Origin: Algoriphagus sp. NG3
GTDB taxonomy: Bacteria; Bacteroidota; Bacteroidia; Cytophagales; Cyclobacteriaceae
NCBI RefSeq assembly: GCF_034119865.1
Contig: NZ_CP139421.1
Coordinates: 4,628,501 to 4,692,500 of the forward strand
Direction of reading: 5' to 3'
DNA: 64,000 nt
Made by a program: the position numbers and the translations under genes. The notes below the pieces were generated by a model that had not been told where the DNA came from, ran no database searches, and saw nothing but the letters and a program-made list of their open reading frames with translations. Shown here one piece after another: positions 52,693 through 61,474 of this stretch (position 1 is the stretch's first letter; every line of letters starts with the position of its first letter).

Positions 52693-53618
52693 GCTTTAGC
52701 TTTTTGAAGTGGCAATGTCCAACCATGTTTGATTCCTCGGGCCACGGCTCTGAGCTTTTGGAATCTACCTCTCAGGCCAAAATAAGCCATCCACAAGGTA
52801 AAACGGGATAGATGATAAGAGGCAGCAAAGAGGACTTGTATGCCGTGGGACTTTGCCCGTACCAGGTAAAATTGGTTCCGCACATGGTAATAAAATACGG
52901 AGGCACTCAGTGTTCCTTCGGAATGCTTCTTCTTGGAAGATGCGCCAGCCTCGTGGTAGATCACCGCATCCGAAGCTAATTCAATTTCGAAGCCCTTTTC
53001 CTTAAAACGTAGGGACCATTCCACATCTTCAAAATAGGCAAAATAGTTTTCATTGAGCAACCCGGTATCCAGAAGCGCCTTTCTTCCGATCAGCATGCAG
53101 CATCCCGTAGCCCAATCTAAATCCCTGTCCTTGACTATAAAATCACCGATATACCTTCTATCCCCACGTGTAATAGATCTGCACCATAGCTGCTGCCACT
53201 TCCCTCCTGCACTCCAGATTTTTTTCCGATCATGAAGGAAAAAAATCAGGGGCTGTACCACTCCTACATTCGGTTTTTTGCGGAATTCTTGCAACATAAA
53301 CCCAAGAAAATCAGGGGCTACTACCGTATCGTTGTTCAGTAGCATTACATGTGAATACCCTGCTGCCAAGGCCATTTTAATGCCCACATTATTTCCTCCG
53401 GCAAAGCCCAGGTTCTTAGTGTTCTCTACCAGCTCTATTTCAGGAAATTCAGCCTTTAGTTTTTTTCCTTCCTGGTCTTTTGACGCATTATCAACCAGAA
53501 TAACCTGAAAGTACTGGAAATCTACTTTACGTAGGGATCTCAGGCAGTCTGCGGTAAAAGCATACCCATTCCAATTGACCAGAATGATAGCGACGGAGGG
53601 ATCAGGAGTAGAAGGCAT
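52683..53618 (-). CDS. GT2 glycosyltransferase (WbbL-like)
   Basis: 311 residues, GT-A fold. N-terminus VAIILVNWNGYAFTADCLRSL, donor-site Asp in VILVDNASKD, the metal-binding LLNNDTVVAP, and the acceptor-side FAYFEDVEWSLRFKEKGF. This pattern is typical of rhamnosyltransferases of the WbbL type. It works on the cytoplasmic side on the lipid-linked unit and overlaps the flippase gene by 17 nt. Confidence 0.92.
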   Translation of the reverse strand: MPSTPDPSVAIILVNWNGYAFTADCLRSLRKVDFQYFQVILVDNASKDQEGKKLKAEFPEIELVENTKNLGFAGGNNVGIKMALAAGYSHVMLLNNDTVVAPDFLGFMLQEFRKKPNVGVVQPLIFFLHDRKKIWSAGGKWQQLWCRSITRGDRRYIGDFIVKDRDLDWATGCCMLIGRKALLDTGLLNENYFAYFEDVEWSLRFKEKGFEIELASDAVIYHEAGASSKKKHSEGTLSASVFYYHVRNQFYLVRAKSHGIQVLFAASYHLSRFTLWMAYFGLRGRFQKLRAVARGIKHGWTLPLQKAKAWS

Positions 53619-54891
53619 GGAAAAGATTGGGATTTCGCTTGTACAAAAGAAGCATACAAATGATGTAGGCTACTATTTCTGTGGATAAAATACCGTAACA
53701 GAGCCCCACACCTCCATAAAAATAGGTCAAAATAGATGCGGTGATGATCATGTATAGGCACATCATCCAGCTTGCCTTGAAAAGGACCTGCTTCAGATCC
53801 GCTACCAGCATCATGGTGATATTAGGGATGTTAAGACAGGAAAGAAATAAAAGGGGAGACAAAAGCTGAAGGTAAGTGACCGATTCACCTAACTCCGATC
53901 TAGAGAGCACACGAATAATCCAAGGGGCGGCGAGATAAGTCAGAGCTGCGATAATAGCCCCACAAATAAGAACCCGTATATATATCACTTTCATAAAGCG
54001 ATGAAAGGACTGTTCGTCTTTCTTATAAAGTTTGGAGGCATTTGGGAATATCGCCTGAACGATTATAGCGGGAAAAAGCCGTAAAACCATCACCACCCGT
54101 TCGGCCAGACTGTACATGCCTAAGGTCTCTGCATTGGCGAAAAAACTAAAGATAATTAGCCCCCCATTCACTGATATATATCCGCTAAGATTGCTGAAAA
54201 AGAATAGAACATTCTCCTTCATGCTTGCCCATATTGCTGTAAACTGGGGTCTATAGAATTTTATCTCCAGGAAGTTATGTACATATATCAGCAAGAAGAG
54301 GTTAACCGTCAGCCCTGAAAACCCCATCATAAAATTTACCCATTTACTCATCTCTGGGCTATGGATAAATAACACAATACCCATCAGAAAAAGTAATTTG
54401 CTGAAAATATTGGCAATGCTGATGAGCTTCATTTTTTCCATTCCCTGGAAAAACCAGAGTGGTAAAGTCGCCTCCGAAAAAAGTAGCAATACAGAGTACA
54501 CCAGGATTATTTGATATTCCTTGAAAAGGTTGAGCCCGAAGATTCCTGTCAAAATCAGAAAAGTAGCGAAGCTGGCAAGTAGGATCTTAGCCGAAAATAC
54601 ATTGGATACTACATGCGATAGTTCCTCCTTATTCTGTTGGTTGATAGCTACCTCACGTGGGGCACTGAGGTTGTAGCCAAATCCCACCATGATATTGAGC
54701 AGGACAATGACCGAAAGGGACAGATTAACCAGTCCAAATTGATCCACACCTATTCCTTGTATCAGCAGGGGCATGGATATAATCGTAATCAGCACATTAG
54801 AGGACTGGATAATCGCCAGAAAAATAAAGTTCTGTAAGGATTTATTCTTGATGATTTCGCTGATAGGAATAAGACCCAATTTTTCTAGCAT
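53602..54891 (-). CDS. Polysaccharide flippase (Wzx/RfbX family)
   Basis: 429 residues with about twelve membrane helices and no large soluble domain. The N-terminal SLQNFIFLAIIQSSNVLITI, LPLWFFQGMEKMKLI and the following hydrophobic pairs are typical of MOP-superfamily Wzx proteins. It moves undecaprenyl-linked repeat units across the inner membrane. It lies between the Wzz and GT2 genes, as usual for Wzx/Wzy loci. Confidence 0.92.
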   Translation of the reverse strand: MLEKLGLIPISEIIKNKSLQNFIFLAIIQSSNVLITIISMPLLIQGIGVDQFGLVNLSLSVIVLLNIMVGFGYNLSAPREVAINQQNKEELSHVVSNVFSAKILLASFATFLILTGIFGLNLFKEYQIILVYSVLLLFSEATLPLWFFQGMEKMKLISIANIFSKLLFLMGIVLFIHSPEMSKWVNFMMGFSGLTVNLFLLIYVHNFLEIKFYRPQFTAIWASMKENVLFFFSNLSGYISVNGGLIIFSFFANAETLGMYSLAERVVMVLRLFPAIIVQAIFPNASKLYKKDEQSFHRFMKVIYIRVLICGAIIAALTYLAAPWIIRVLSRSELGESVTYLQLLSPLLFLSCLNIPNITMMLVADLKQVLFKASWMMCLYMIITASILTYFYGGVGLCYGILSTEIVAYIICMLLLYKRNPNLFHAFYS

Positions 54892-54904
54892 ACCGGCTTA
54901 TGGT

Positions 54905-55975
54905 TTAGCTTTCCTGCACATGCAGACGGTAAATGCGTCTGAAATACAGCCAGATGACAGTGAGCAAACCTAGGATCACCCCACCAAAGAACATCCCTTT
55001 GACCAAGCGGATTTCGTTTCGCTCCAGTGGGAATCTTGGTGAGTCGATGATCTGGATCAGAGGAGAATTGTTTCGATGGTTGACCTTGGCGATTTCCAGG
55101 TTTTTGACCACTTCCTCATATACCGCTCCTGTGGCCTGCACATCTATCTGACGCTTTCGGGTATCTATGGTAGCAGAAGATAGCAGAGGGTTTGCATTGG
55201 GCACACGATCTGTAGCTGAGGCAAAGGCACCTATACTTTCATCCAGAATTTTGCGTACGCTGTCAGCCTGGGACTGAAGTATGGCGAGATTTTCTCCTGT
55301 CTTTTTGGTTTTGGTCTCCCGATAGAATTCATTCACATTTTCTACCAGGATTTCATTGAAGGCTTTTGCATAAGCTTCATCTTTGGAATGTATAGCTACC
55401 TGGATTATCGTCAGTTTCCGGTCGGGTTTGGCCACGGAGAGCTGATTCTCACGGATCAATTTGGCGACCTCCTTCACCACCGAATCCTGGGAGACGGTGA
55501 AATTTTGACGTGGGACAGAAAAATCCATATCGTCTATAGTTACTTTGGAGGCCCACTTTTTGTCTATTTTTTCAAAAGAGATAAAACGGTCTATCAGCAG
55601 CTGGTCTTCATCAAAAGGACTTAGTAAAGCTTCCCCCAGCATGCGGTCCGAGCGGTAAAGCTCCATGATATTGTCTCCTTGGAAAAGCCCGCTCGTGCCA
55701 CCCATAGATCCCAGGTTCACGCCTACCAGAGAAGCCAATCCTGACATCTGTCCCATGCCCCCTGAATCACCATCTTCCAATACAAAAGAAGTGGAGGCGA
55801 TGAATACTGGCTTCTTGAAAATGGAGACCAGTGCCCCTAGTGCCATCCCCAATATCCCGGCCAACAGCAAAACCTTCCATTTGGAAGTGAAATAGGCCAT
55901 CCACCCGGAGAAGTTCTGTATAACTTCCCTGATCGTAAACTGATTGTCAGTAAAATGCTTAGATGATCCAGCCAT
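54905..55975 (-). CDS. Wzz-type chain-length determinant / polysaccharide co-polymerase
   Basis: 356 residues: membrane helix (about 33-52), a large periplasmic helical region (about 55-320), and a second helix (about 327-345) with the short cytoplasmic end FRRIYRLHVQES. There is no C-terminal tyrosine-kinase domain, so it is a PCP without BY-kinase. It sets chain length with the Wzy polymerase and contacts the outer-membrane Wza. Its ATG overlaps the Wza stop as TAATG. Confidence 0.9.
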   Translation of the reverse strand: MAGSSKHFTDNQFTIREVIQNFSGWMAYFTSKWKVLLLAGILGMALGALVSIFKKPVFIASTSFVLEDGDSGGMGQMSGLASLVGVNLGSMGGTSGLFQGDNIMELYRSDRMLGEALLSPFDEDQLLIDRFISFEKIDKKWASKVTIDDMDFSVPRQNFTVSQDSVVKEVAKLIRENQLSVAKPDRKLTIIQVAIHSKDEAYAKAFNEILVENVNEFYRETKTKKTGENLAILQSQADSVRKILDESIGAFASATDRVPNANPLLSSATIDTRKRQIDVQATGAVYEEVVKNLEIAKVNHRNNSPLIQIIDSPRFPLERNEIRLVKGMFFGGVILGLLTVIWLYFRRIYRLHVQES

Positions 55976-58557
55976 TATTGCCAGTTGATTTGTGATATGA
56001 CTAGTCCAAGTGTAGCCAATCCTGTTGTTATTCCCACAATCTCTCCTAGCCTAAGCGGGACTTTTGGCCCTTTGGTAGGCACTATCACTTCTGCTCCGGG
56101 CTCTACGGGCGGGTAATTTTTGATGCCCAAAAATCCTTTGGTGCGCTTTACCGCTCCATTGGCATAGACTACGTAGGTTTGCTTTCTGTTTGCCCGGCGT
56201 TGGAATCCTCCGGAAGCATTGATGTAGTGTTTCAGACTTCTTCCAGATTCATGGCGAAGGGTAGTGGGATATACGACGTCTCCGCGCATCCGCACAGTCT
56301 GGAGGAGTTTGGGAACGGATATAATATCTCCTTCCTCCAGCAGAAGGTCATTCTCCGAGCCTGGATTTTTGAGGATTTCTTCCAGATTAATGGCCACTGC
56401 CTCTGTTTCTTTAAGCTTCACCGCAAATCCTGGAGTCTCTGAGGCGATCTGGTCCAAAGACTCTTTTTTGTTCTGTGCCAGCTGGTTGTCAACTGGGGAG
56501 AGAGCTGAAGGAGAATCGGTGAGCAGGCGTCTAAGCAATTCTGCCTGGGCTTCTGAGTTGCTGGGGTCTTCAGCGAGTTTCATCTGCAGGCCTTCAAGGT
56601 TTCGCTGGCGGCGGAGTTGCTCGGATTCTGTATTGAAAAATTCAGTTCTACGGATGAGTGTAGCGCCTTTTGCATAGGCAAATTGGTTGATTCCTCCGGC
56701 TCGGCTGATCAAATCCGAGATCCGCTCACCGCTACTTCTTATGGCGAATATCCCGGGTGAATTCACTTGTCCCTCTACAGCAGTGAGCCTCTGCATGGTG
56801 AAACTGGCTCTTTTTCTGACAATGACCTGGTCAAAGGGTACCAGTGAAGGAGAGCTTGGGTTGTATCCCAGATCTGGATCTACCTGAGTAGGGATGATGT
56901 CAGCCAGGGTACCCAAGTCAGTATCCTCCAGCCTTCTGGCGATTTCTATATCCTGGGAATTGGCCGATTCCTGAAAACCGCCGGCCATCACGATCAAATC
57001 CTCCACCTTCATCTCCTTGGAGTAGGGATAGACACCTGGTCTTTTCACTTCGCCCAGGATCTGCACATATTGCTCATTGTTGATGTCATAAATACTCGCT
57101 ATCCGCACCACATCTTCACGCTGAAGTGGGATGTCTGGGACAGTACCATCGAGGATACCGCGTAAGTTCACTTGGATCATTTCCGTACTGAGATCATCTC
57201 TGGTGCGTAAAATGCTGGCCTGGGTAGTATAGGCATCCCCGCGAAGGCCTTCAGCGTTTTTTACCAGTTTGGAAAGGGTAAGCCCTTCCTCCAAGGCAAA
57301 GACCCCTTCTCGGAATACCGCGCCTTTGATCTGTACGCGGTTTGAATACCTGTCTAGAATACGCTGGACTGTGATTTCATCCCCTCCTTTGAGGATGAAC
57401 ATATCAAATTGGTTTTGATATACATCAGAGACAGATCGTTGGTTTCCTGTGATTCTGGAGATTGCCACACGGTCTTTAAAGGCTTCATCGGTAAAGCCTC
57501 CTGCATAGCCAAGCAAGTCTGAAAAATTATCTTCTTCCAGCACTTCAAATGTCATCGGGCGTTTCACCTCTCCCTTTACTTTTACACGGGAAACAAATGG
57601 TGGAACCAGAATCACGTCCTGATCCTGGAGTTTCAAGTCTAATTGTGCAGTGCCATTGATCAATAAATCATAGACGTCTATTTCTGCGACTTGCTTATTA
57701 TTTCGTACTAGTTTGATTTTCCGCATGGAGCCATTTTCATTAGGACCACCTGCAGCATACAGCGCATTGAACACAGAAGAGAAAGCACTAAGTGTAAAAG
57801 TACCAGGCAGTCGGACTTCGCCCAGAATATTCACTTTTATAGAGCCTACATTTCCTAATGTCACCTGAAGAAATGTGTTGGGATTGCTTCCAAGCAGCCC
57901 TGTGTAATACTTCCCTATTCTATTCTTCAGTATGCTTGTTGCTTCTTCGATTGTTTTGCCTGCTATATTCACTGGGCCGATGTTGTCCAGCAATACAAAA
58001 CCGTCAGGGTTGACAGTCGCCTCATAGTACTGCTCTGACTGTCCATAGATATCAACATAAATAAGATCTCCTGCGCCAAGGATATAGCTTTTAGGGGTAG
58101 CTTGATTCATGCTAGGCTCAAAACTTAAGCGCCTGTTTGCTTGGTAAAATAGAGAGGAACCAAAAATTTCATTTTCGTTTGACACCAAAGGGGTTGCGGA
58201 AGGGGATTGATACATACCACTTGTTATTTCATTCTGATCTAACTGCTCCCGGGAATCCCGTTTTGAAACTTTGGTGTTTCTGCCTGTCCGGGAGGAATCT
58301 TCCTCATCGACTCTTTTACGCATTTTTGCCAACTCTTCGGCAGGCATTCCCTGTACTTCCAAGGCTTTGATGAATTCTGATTTCGTCAAACCTGCCGAAT
58401 AGGCTCTTTCTAAAAGGTCTTGCACTTCCTTGTCGGAAAGTTCATCTACTTTGATGGTGCTGGCATCGTTGATTTCTTGTGCAATAGACTGCGGAATACT
58501 GAGTGCAAAGCAGGCTACGAAGACAAAAAAATACCAGAATCGATTTGTGTTATTCAT
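55975..58557 (-). CDS. Multi-SLBB polysaccharide export protein (Wza family)
   Basis: 860 residues, more than twice E. coli Wza (379). Signal peptide (about 1-26, ending SIAQ) without an obvious lipobox. A helical N-terminal region (about 30-100) is followed by the polysaccharide-export domain (YILGAGDLIYVDIYGQSEQYYEATV) and several SLBB domains (INILGEVRLPGTFTLS-like units: VRLPGTF, VKRPMTF, VFREGVF, VKRPGVY, VNSPGIF and a late VVYPTTL), then a C-terminal hydrophobic segment. It forms the outer-membrane exit pore and is the first gene of the minus-strand cluster. Confidence 0.92.
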   Translation of the reverse strand: MNNTNRFWYFFVFVACFALSIPQSIAQEINDASTIKVDELSDKEVQDLLERAYSAGLTKSEFIKALEVQGMPAEELAKMRKRVDEEDSSRTGRNTKVSKRDSREQLDQNEITSGMYQSPSATPLVSNENEIFGSSLFYQANRRLSFEPSMNQATPKSYILGAGDLIYVDIYGQSEQYYEATVNPDGFVLLDNIGPVNIAGKTIEEATSILKNRIGKYYTGLLGSNPNTFLQVTLGNVGSIKVNILGEVRLPGTFTLSAFSSVFNALYAAGGPNENGSMRKIKLVRNNKQVAEIDVYDLLINGTAQLDLKLQDQDVILVPPFVSRVKVKGEVKRPMTFEVLEEDNFSDLLGYAGGFTDEAFKDRVAISRITGNQRSVSDVYQNQFDMFILKGGDEITVQRILDRYSNRVQIKGAVFREGVFALEEGLTLSKLVKNAEGLRGDAYTTQASILRTRDDLSTEMIQVNLRGILDGTVPDIPLQREDVVRIASIYDINNEQYVQILGEVKRPGVYPYSKEMKVEDLIVMAGGFQESANSQDIEIARRLEDTDLGTLADIIPTQVDPDLGYNPSSPSLVPFDQVIVRKRASFTMQRLTAVEGQVNSPGIFAIRSSGERISDLISRAGGINQFAYAKGATLIRRTEFFNTESEQLRRQRNLEGLQMKLAEDPSNSEAQAELLRRLLTDSPSALSPVDNQLAQNKKESLDQIASETPGFAVKLKETEAVAINLEEILKNPGSENDLLLEEGDIISVPKLLQTVRMRGDVVYPTTLRHESGRSLKHYINASGGFQRRANRKQTYVVYANGAVKRTKGFLGIKNYPPVEPGAEVIVPTKGPKVPLRLGEIVGITTGLATLGLVISQINWQ

Positions 58558-58629
58558 ATGGAAAAGGAAGTCCCGGGTAATTCAAGAACAAATATGGAGA
58601 TTAAAAATCCATGAATTTCTTAATTCTAC

Positions 58630-58637
58630 CAAATATA
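58630..58637 (-). promoter_or_regulatory. Candidate -7 box for the polysaccharide cluster
   Basis: The minus strand reads TATATTTG (TANNTTTG match) about 72 nt before the Wza-like start codon. No clear -33 box is seen, so it is tentative. Confidence 0.3.
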
Positions 58638-58724
58638 GTTCCAAAAACCTATTGAAGCTCGTCCAGGAATCATGCAAAGTCGGCGACAAAAGTGTGATTG
58701 AAAGGAGGTTTTTTCACCACAGAG

Positions 58725-58755
58725 GCCACAAAGAATTACGCAAAGGGCGCAGCAG
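58725..58755. repeat. CACAAAG/AAAGG-CGCAG interspersed repeat, copy 2
   Basis: Aligns with 42782-42812. It lies in the 391-bp gap upstream of the polysaccharide cluster. Confidence 0.45.
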
Positions 58756-58789
58756 TATTTGCTTCAGCTGTTTGGAATGGGCTTAGTTG

Positions 58790-58900
58790 GCGCAAGTCTC
58801 ATGACTTGTGCCTTCTTTAATGCAGTCTTCAGACTGCCATGGTGTGAAATTGCAATGAAAGTCGGGAGACTTCATTATCGTGGATTCAAGTCTGAAGACT
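58790..58900. repeat. Array of four short hairpins with AGTC/GACT arms
   Basis: GCGCAAGTC/GACTTGTGC (58790-58811), GCAGTCT/AGACTGC (58822-58837), AAGTC/GACTT (58859-58872) and AGTCT/AGACT (58889-58900). Each is nearly perfect with a 2-4 nt loop, all within 111 bp. No ORF. It may be a REP cluster or a structured RNA. Confidence 0.6.
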
Positions 58901-58948
58901 CATATCTTTAAATTGAACCAAAAAGATCTTAAAAAATTACTTTTGTTT

Positions 58949-59953
58949 TCACTCCGTACAATTCCTGCAGATTTCAATCTGCTTTCTATCGCTGAGCAGT
59001 TGTTTCCTAAAAGCCTGATAGGGAAGAGATGACCAGATGGTGGCCAGCGATTGGTTCTTTAATTCACCCATCACGTACTCGGCATCCTTGTCAAAGCAGC
59101 AGGGGACGATTTTTCCGTCCCAGGTAGAAACTGCTCCCTGCCACATTCTCCAGCACCTGTTTTCCATTTTCTTCTTTAGCTTCCACTTGCCATTTCCTAC
59201 AGGGATATAGCGGGAGTAGCCCAGATCAGAAGGTATCAGCTCGGAGCCGTTCTCGAAGTTGTAGATCTGTGTGGTTTTCAACTGCAATTCATCTACTCCT
59301 GTTTCCTGAGCCCAGGTTTTCAGGCGGTGGAGTTGATGTTCGTTTTGCCCGGTTACCAGGAATTGTAAGATTACCCGGGGGAAATATTGACGCTCTTTAT
59401 ATCTTTCGCTCAAAAGCAGTTTTATTCCTTCTTGTACCTTTTTCAGGTTTCCGCCAATGCGGTATTGTTCATAGATCTCTTGGGAAATCCCATCCATGGA
59501 TACGATGAGTTGCTTGAGTCCGCTTTGTAGGACTTCGGCAACTTGCGCTTCCTGCAAGTAATGCCCATTGGTAGAGGTGGATGTAAAAATATCCTTGGAA
59601 TCTGCATACCTGACCATGTCCAGAAAACGTGGGTTGAGGAAGGGTTCTCCTTGAAAATATAGATGAAGCCAGGTCAGATGATCTTTTACCTGATCTATGG
59701 TGTTCTTGAACAGCCGCTCTTGAAGCATTCCTGTAGGCCGGGTAAAAGCCCGTAATCCGGAAGGGCATTCGGGACAGCGCAAGTTGCAGCTGGTGGTAGG
59801 TTCTATGGAAAGGCTGGTGGGCTTTCCCCATAGTATAGGTCTGCCCAGAATCCTGGAAAACTGAAATGAGGCAGCTAAAAGCGCATAGTTGATTATTTTC
59901 TGAAAAGTCAGAAGACGGATGAATGCTGCTGCCGTGACCAGTTTGTTTTTCAC
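58949..59953 (-). CDS. Radical SAM/SPASM-domain protein
   Basis: 334 residues. The radical SAM cluster motif is CNLRCPEC near residue 56 (CxxxCxxC), with barrel motifs GEPFLNPRF and TSTNGHYL. The C-terminal SPASM part carries CWRMWQGAVSTWDGKIVPCCFDKD and CRNC, able to hold an extra Fe-S cluster. SPASM enzymes modify peptides, proteins or sugars; no precursor peptide gene is visible beside it. It is the last gene of a minus-strand group with the histidine kinase and regulators (45-nt gap). Confidence 0.9.
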   Translation of the reverse strand: MKNKLVTAAAFIRLLTFQKIINYALLAASFQFSRILGRPILWGKPTSLSIEPTTSCNLRCPECPSGLRAFTRPTGMLQERLFKNTIDQVKDHLTWLHLYFQGEPFLNPRFLDMVRYADSKDIFTSTSTNGHYLQEAQVAEVLQSGLKQLIVSMDGISQEIYEQYRIGGNLKKVQEGIKLLLSERYKERQYFPRVILQFLVTGQNEHQLHRLKTWAQETGVDELQLKTTQIYNFENGSELIPSDLGYSRYIPVGNGKWKLKKKMENRCWRMWQGAVSTWDGKIVPCCFDKDAEYVMGELKNQSLATIWSSLPYQAFRKQLLSDRKQIEICRNCTE

Positions 59954-59998
59954 GAGGTCAAGTAAAGGATAGTTCGGGGAAGAAGCAATTTGGTAGAA

Positions 59999-61039
59999 TT
60001 ATTCCACTACTTCCAAAACCGATACTGGCCGGGCTTTATTTTTCAAGGCAATCTCTCCCAGATTTTGGAAAGTAAATAGTCCCGGGATTCCTTGGGTACA
60101 TTTTTCCAATATCAATATCTGACCAGGAGAGGCAATACTTTGAAGCCTTGAGGCCACGTTTACGGCATCACCAATTACAGTATAGTCCAGCCTTTTTAGT
60201 GAGTGTGAACCTATATTGCCGGATACCATCTCTCCGGAATTTACCCCGATGGAGACTTTAGGGCTGAAGTTGGTTTTTTCAGAAAACTTGGGCATAGCGT
60301 TCATTTTGTCGCGAATAGCTATACAGGCTCGCAGGGCTCTTTCCACCTGGTCTGGTCCCTTGAAAACAGCCATTACTGCATCTCCAATGAATTTGTCCAC
60401 GGCTCCTTTTTGCTCGATGATCTCACGTACCATTAGGTCAAAGTACTCATTGAGTAAGGTTACGACTACATTTGGCTCTTCATTTTCAGAGACTTTGGTA
60501 AACCCGCTGAGATCCACAAATGCCACAGTTGCTTCGACTGTTTCATTTTCCCTAAGGGAAGTTTCGGATTCCTTTCCCACCATGAAATTCAAGACAGTCT
60601 CGTCCACATACATTTTCAGGATATTGTTTTCCCGCACCGCAGTAATTGTTGATTTGATCTGATGTATATGTTGCAGGGTTTTTTCTATGGTGATTTCCAG
60701 ATCCTTAAAATCAACTGGCTTGGTAATGAAGTCAAAGGCGCCTCTGTTCATTGCAGTCCGTATATTTTCGAGATCTCCATAGGCAGAGATAATCACTGAC
60801 TTCAGCAGAGGATGTTGTTCTTTTACCTTGCTGAGCAGAGTCAGCCCATCCATTTCCGGCATGTTGATATCGCTCAGGATCATATCTATATCCGGCTGGT
60901 CGAGCAGCAGGTCTAAGGCTTCACGTCCATTGAGGGCAAAAACAAACTTATATTCCCCAGTTTTGATCTTACGCCTGAACTTCTGGGTAATAAGTACTTC
61001 TAAGTCTGCCTCATCATCTACTACAAGTATCTTATGCAT
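59999..61039 (-). CDS. Response regulator fused to class III adenylate/guanylate cyclase
   Basis: 346 residues. Receiver domain 1-122 with acidic pocket VVDDE, phospho-acceptor Asp57 ([10 protein letters not shown]) and TKPVDF; then a short helical linker (about 123-165) and a class III cyclase domain. The metal Asp residues are in VAFVDLSGF and IGDAVMAVF, the transition-state pair in [12 protein letters not shown]. The purine-selecting Lys (DKFIGD) and Thr (DYTVIGD) fit ATP rather than GTP, so cAMP is the likelier product (inference). Phosphorylation by the kinase at 61475 would control it. Confidence 0.92.
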   Translation of the reverse strand: MHKILVVDDEADLEVLITQKFRRKIKTGEYKFVFALNGREALDLLLDQPDIDMILSDINMPEMDGLTLLSKVKEQHPLLKSVIISAYGDLENIRTAMNRGAFDFITKPVDFKDLEITIEKTLQHIHQIKSTITAVRENNILKMYVDETVLNFMVGKESETSLRENETVEATVAFVDLSGFTKVSENEEPNVVVTLLNEYFDLMVREIIEQKGAVDKFIGDAVMAVFKGPDQVERALRACIAIRDKMNAMPKFSEKTNFSPKVSIGVNSGEMVSGNIGSHSLKRLDYTVIGDAVNVASRLQSIASPGQILILEKCTQGIPGLFTFQNLGEIALKNKARPVSVLEVVE

Positions 61040-61050
61040 AGGTTTATGAT

Positions 61051-61434
61051 CTACTGCTGGTTGATTATGTCTCCTATCTCTTTACGTAGTGAATCAAAAT
61101 CTATAGGCTTGGTGAAAAAATCCTTCGCTCCAGAATCCATGGCTTTTTTAAAGTTCTCTGAATCTCCGTAGGCAGAGATCATACTCACATTTATTGAGGG
61201 AAACTGTAGTTTTATTTTTTCCAATAGCTCCAGCCCGGTCATGCCAGGCATATTGATGTCCGAAAAGACATAAACTACTTCGGGGGGATTTTCGCTGCCT
61301 AATAATTCTAGCGCCTCATCCCCTGAAAAGGCAAATGCCAGCTCCAATAAGCCGCTTCTGACTTCTTTTCTAAACTTCTGCCGGAAAAGCAGCTCTACAT
61401 CTTGCTCATCATCTACTATCAATATTTTGGTCAT
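61051..61434 (-). CDS. Single-domain response regulator
   Basis: 127 residues, one receiver domain: IVDDEQD, Asp59 in [16 protein letters not shown] and the conserved Lys in FTKPIDF. It has no output domain, so it may act by protein contact or as a phosphate sink or relay. Its sequence is close in style to the receiver of the cyclase downstream (11-nt gap), suggesting duplication. Confidence 0.93.
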   Translation of the reverse strand: MTKILIVDDEQDVELLFRQKFRKEVRSGLLELAFAFSGDEALELLGSENPPEVVYVFSDINMPGMTGLELLEKIKLQFPSINVSMISAYGDSENFKKAMDSGAKDFFTKPIDFDSLRKEIGDIINQQ

Positions 61435-61474
61435 TATGTTTCTGAATTGGGTGGTAGTGTAATTTTAAAATATG

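Noticed and set aside
58430..58786. Plus-strand open frame of 118 codons at the start of the Wza-like gene
   Set aside because: Half is antisense to the Wza signal peptide region and the rest crosses interspersed repeats.
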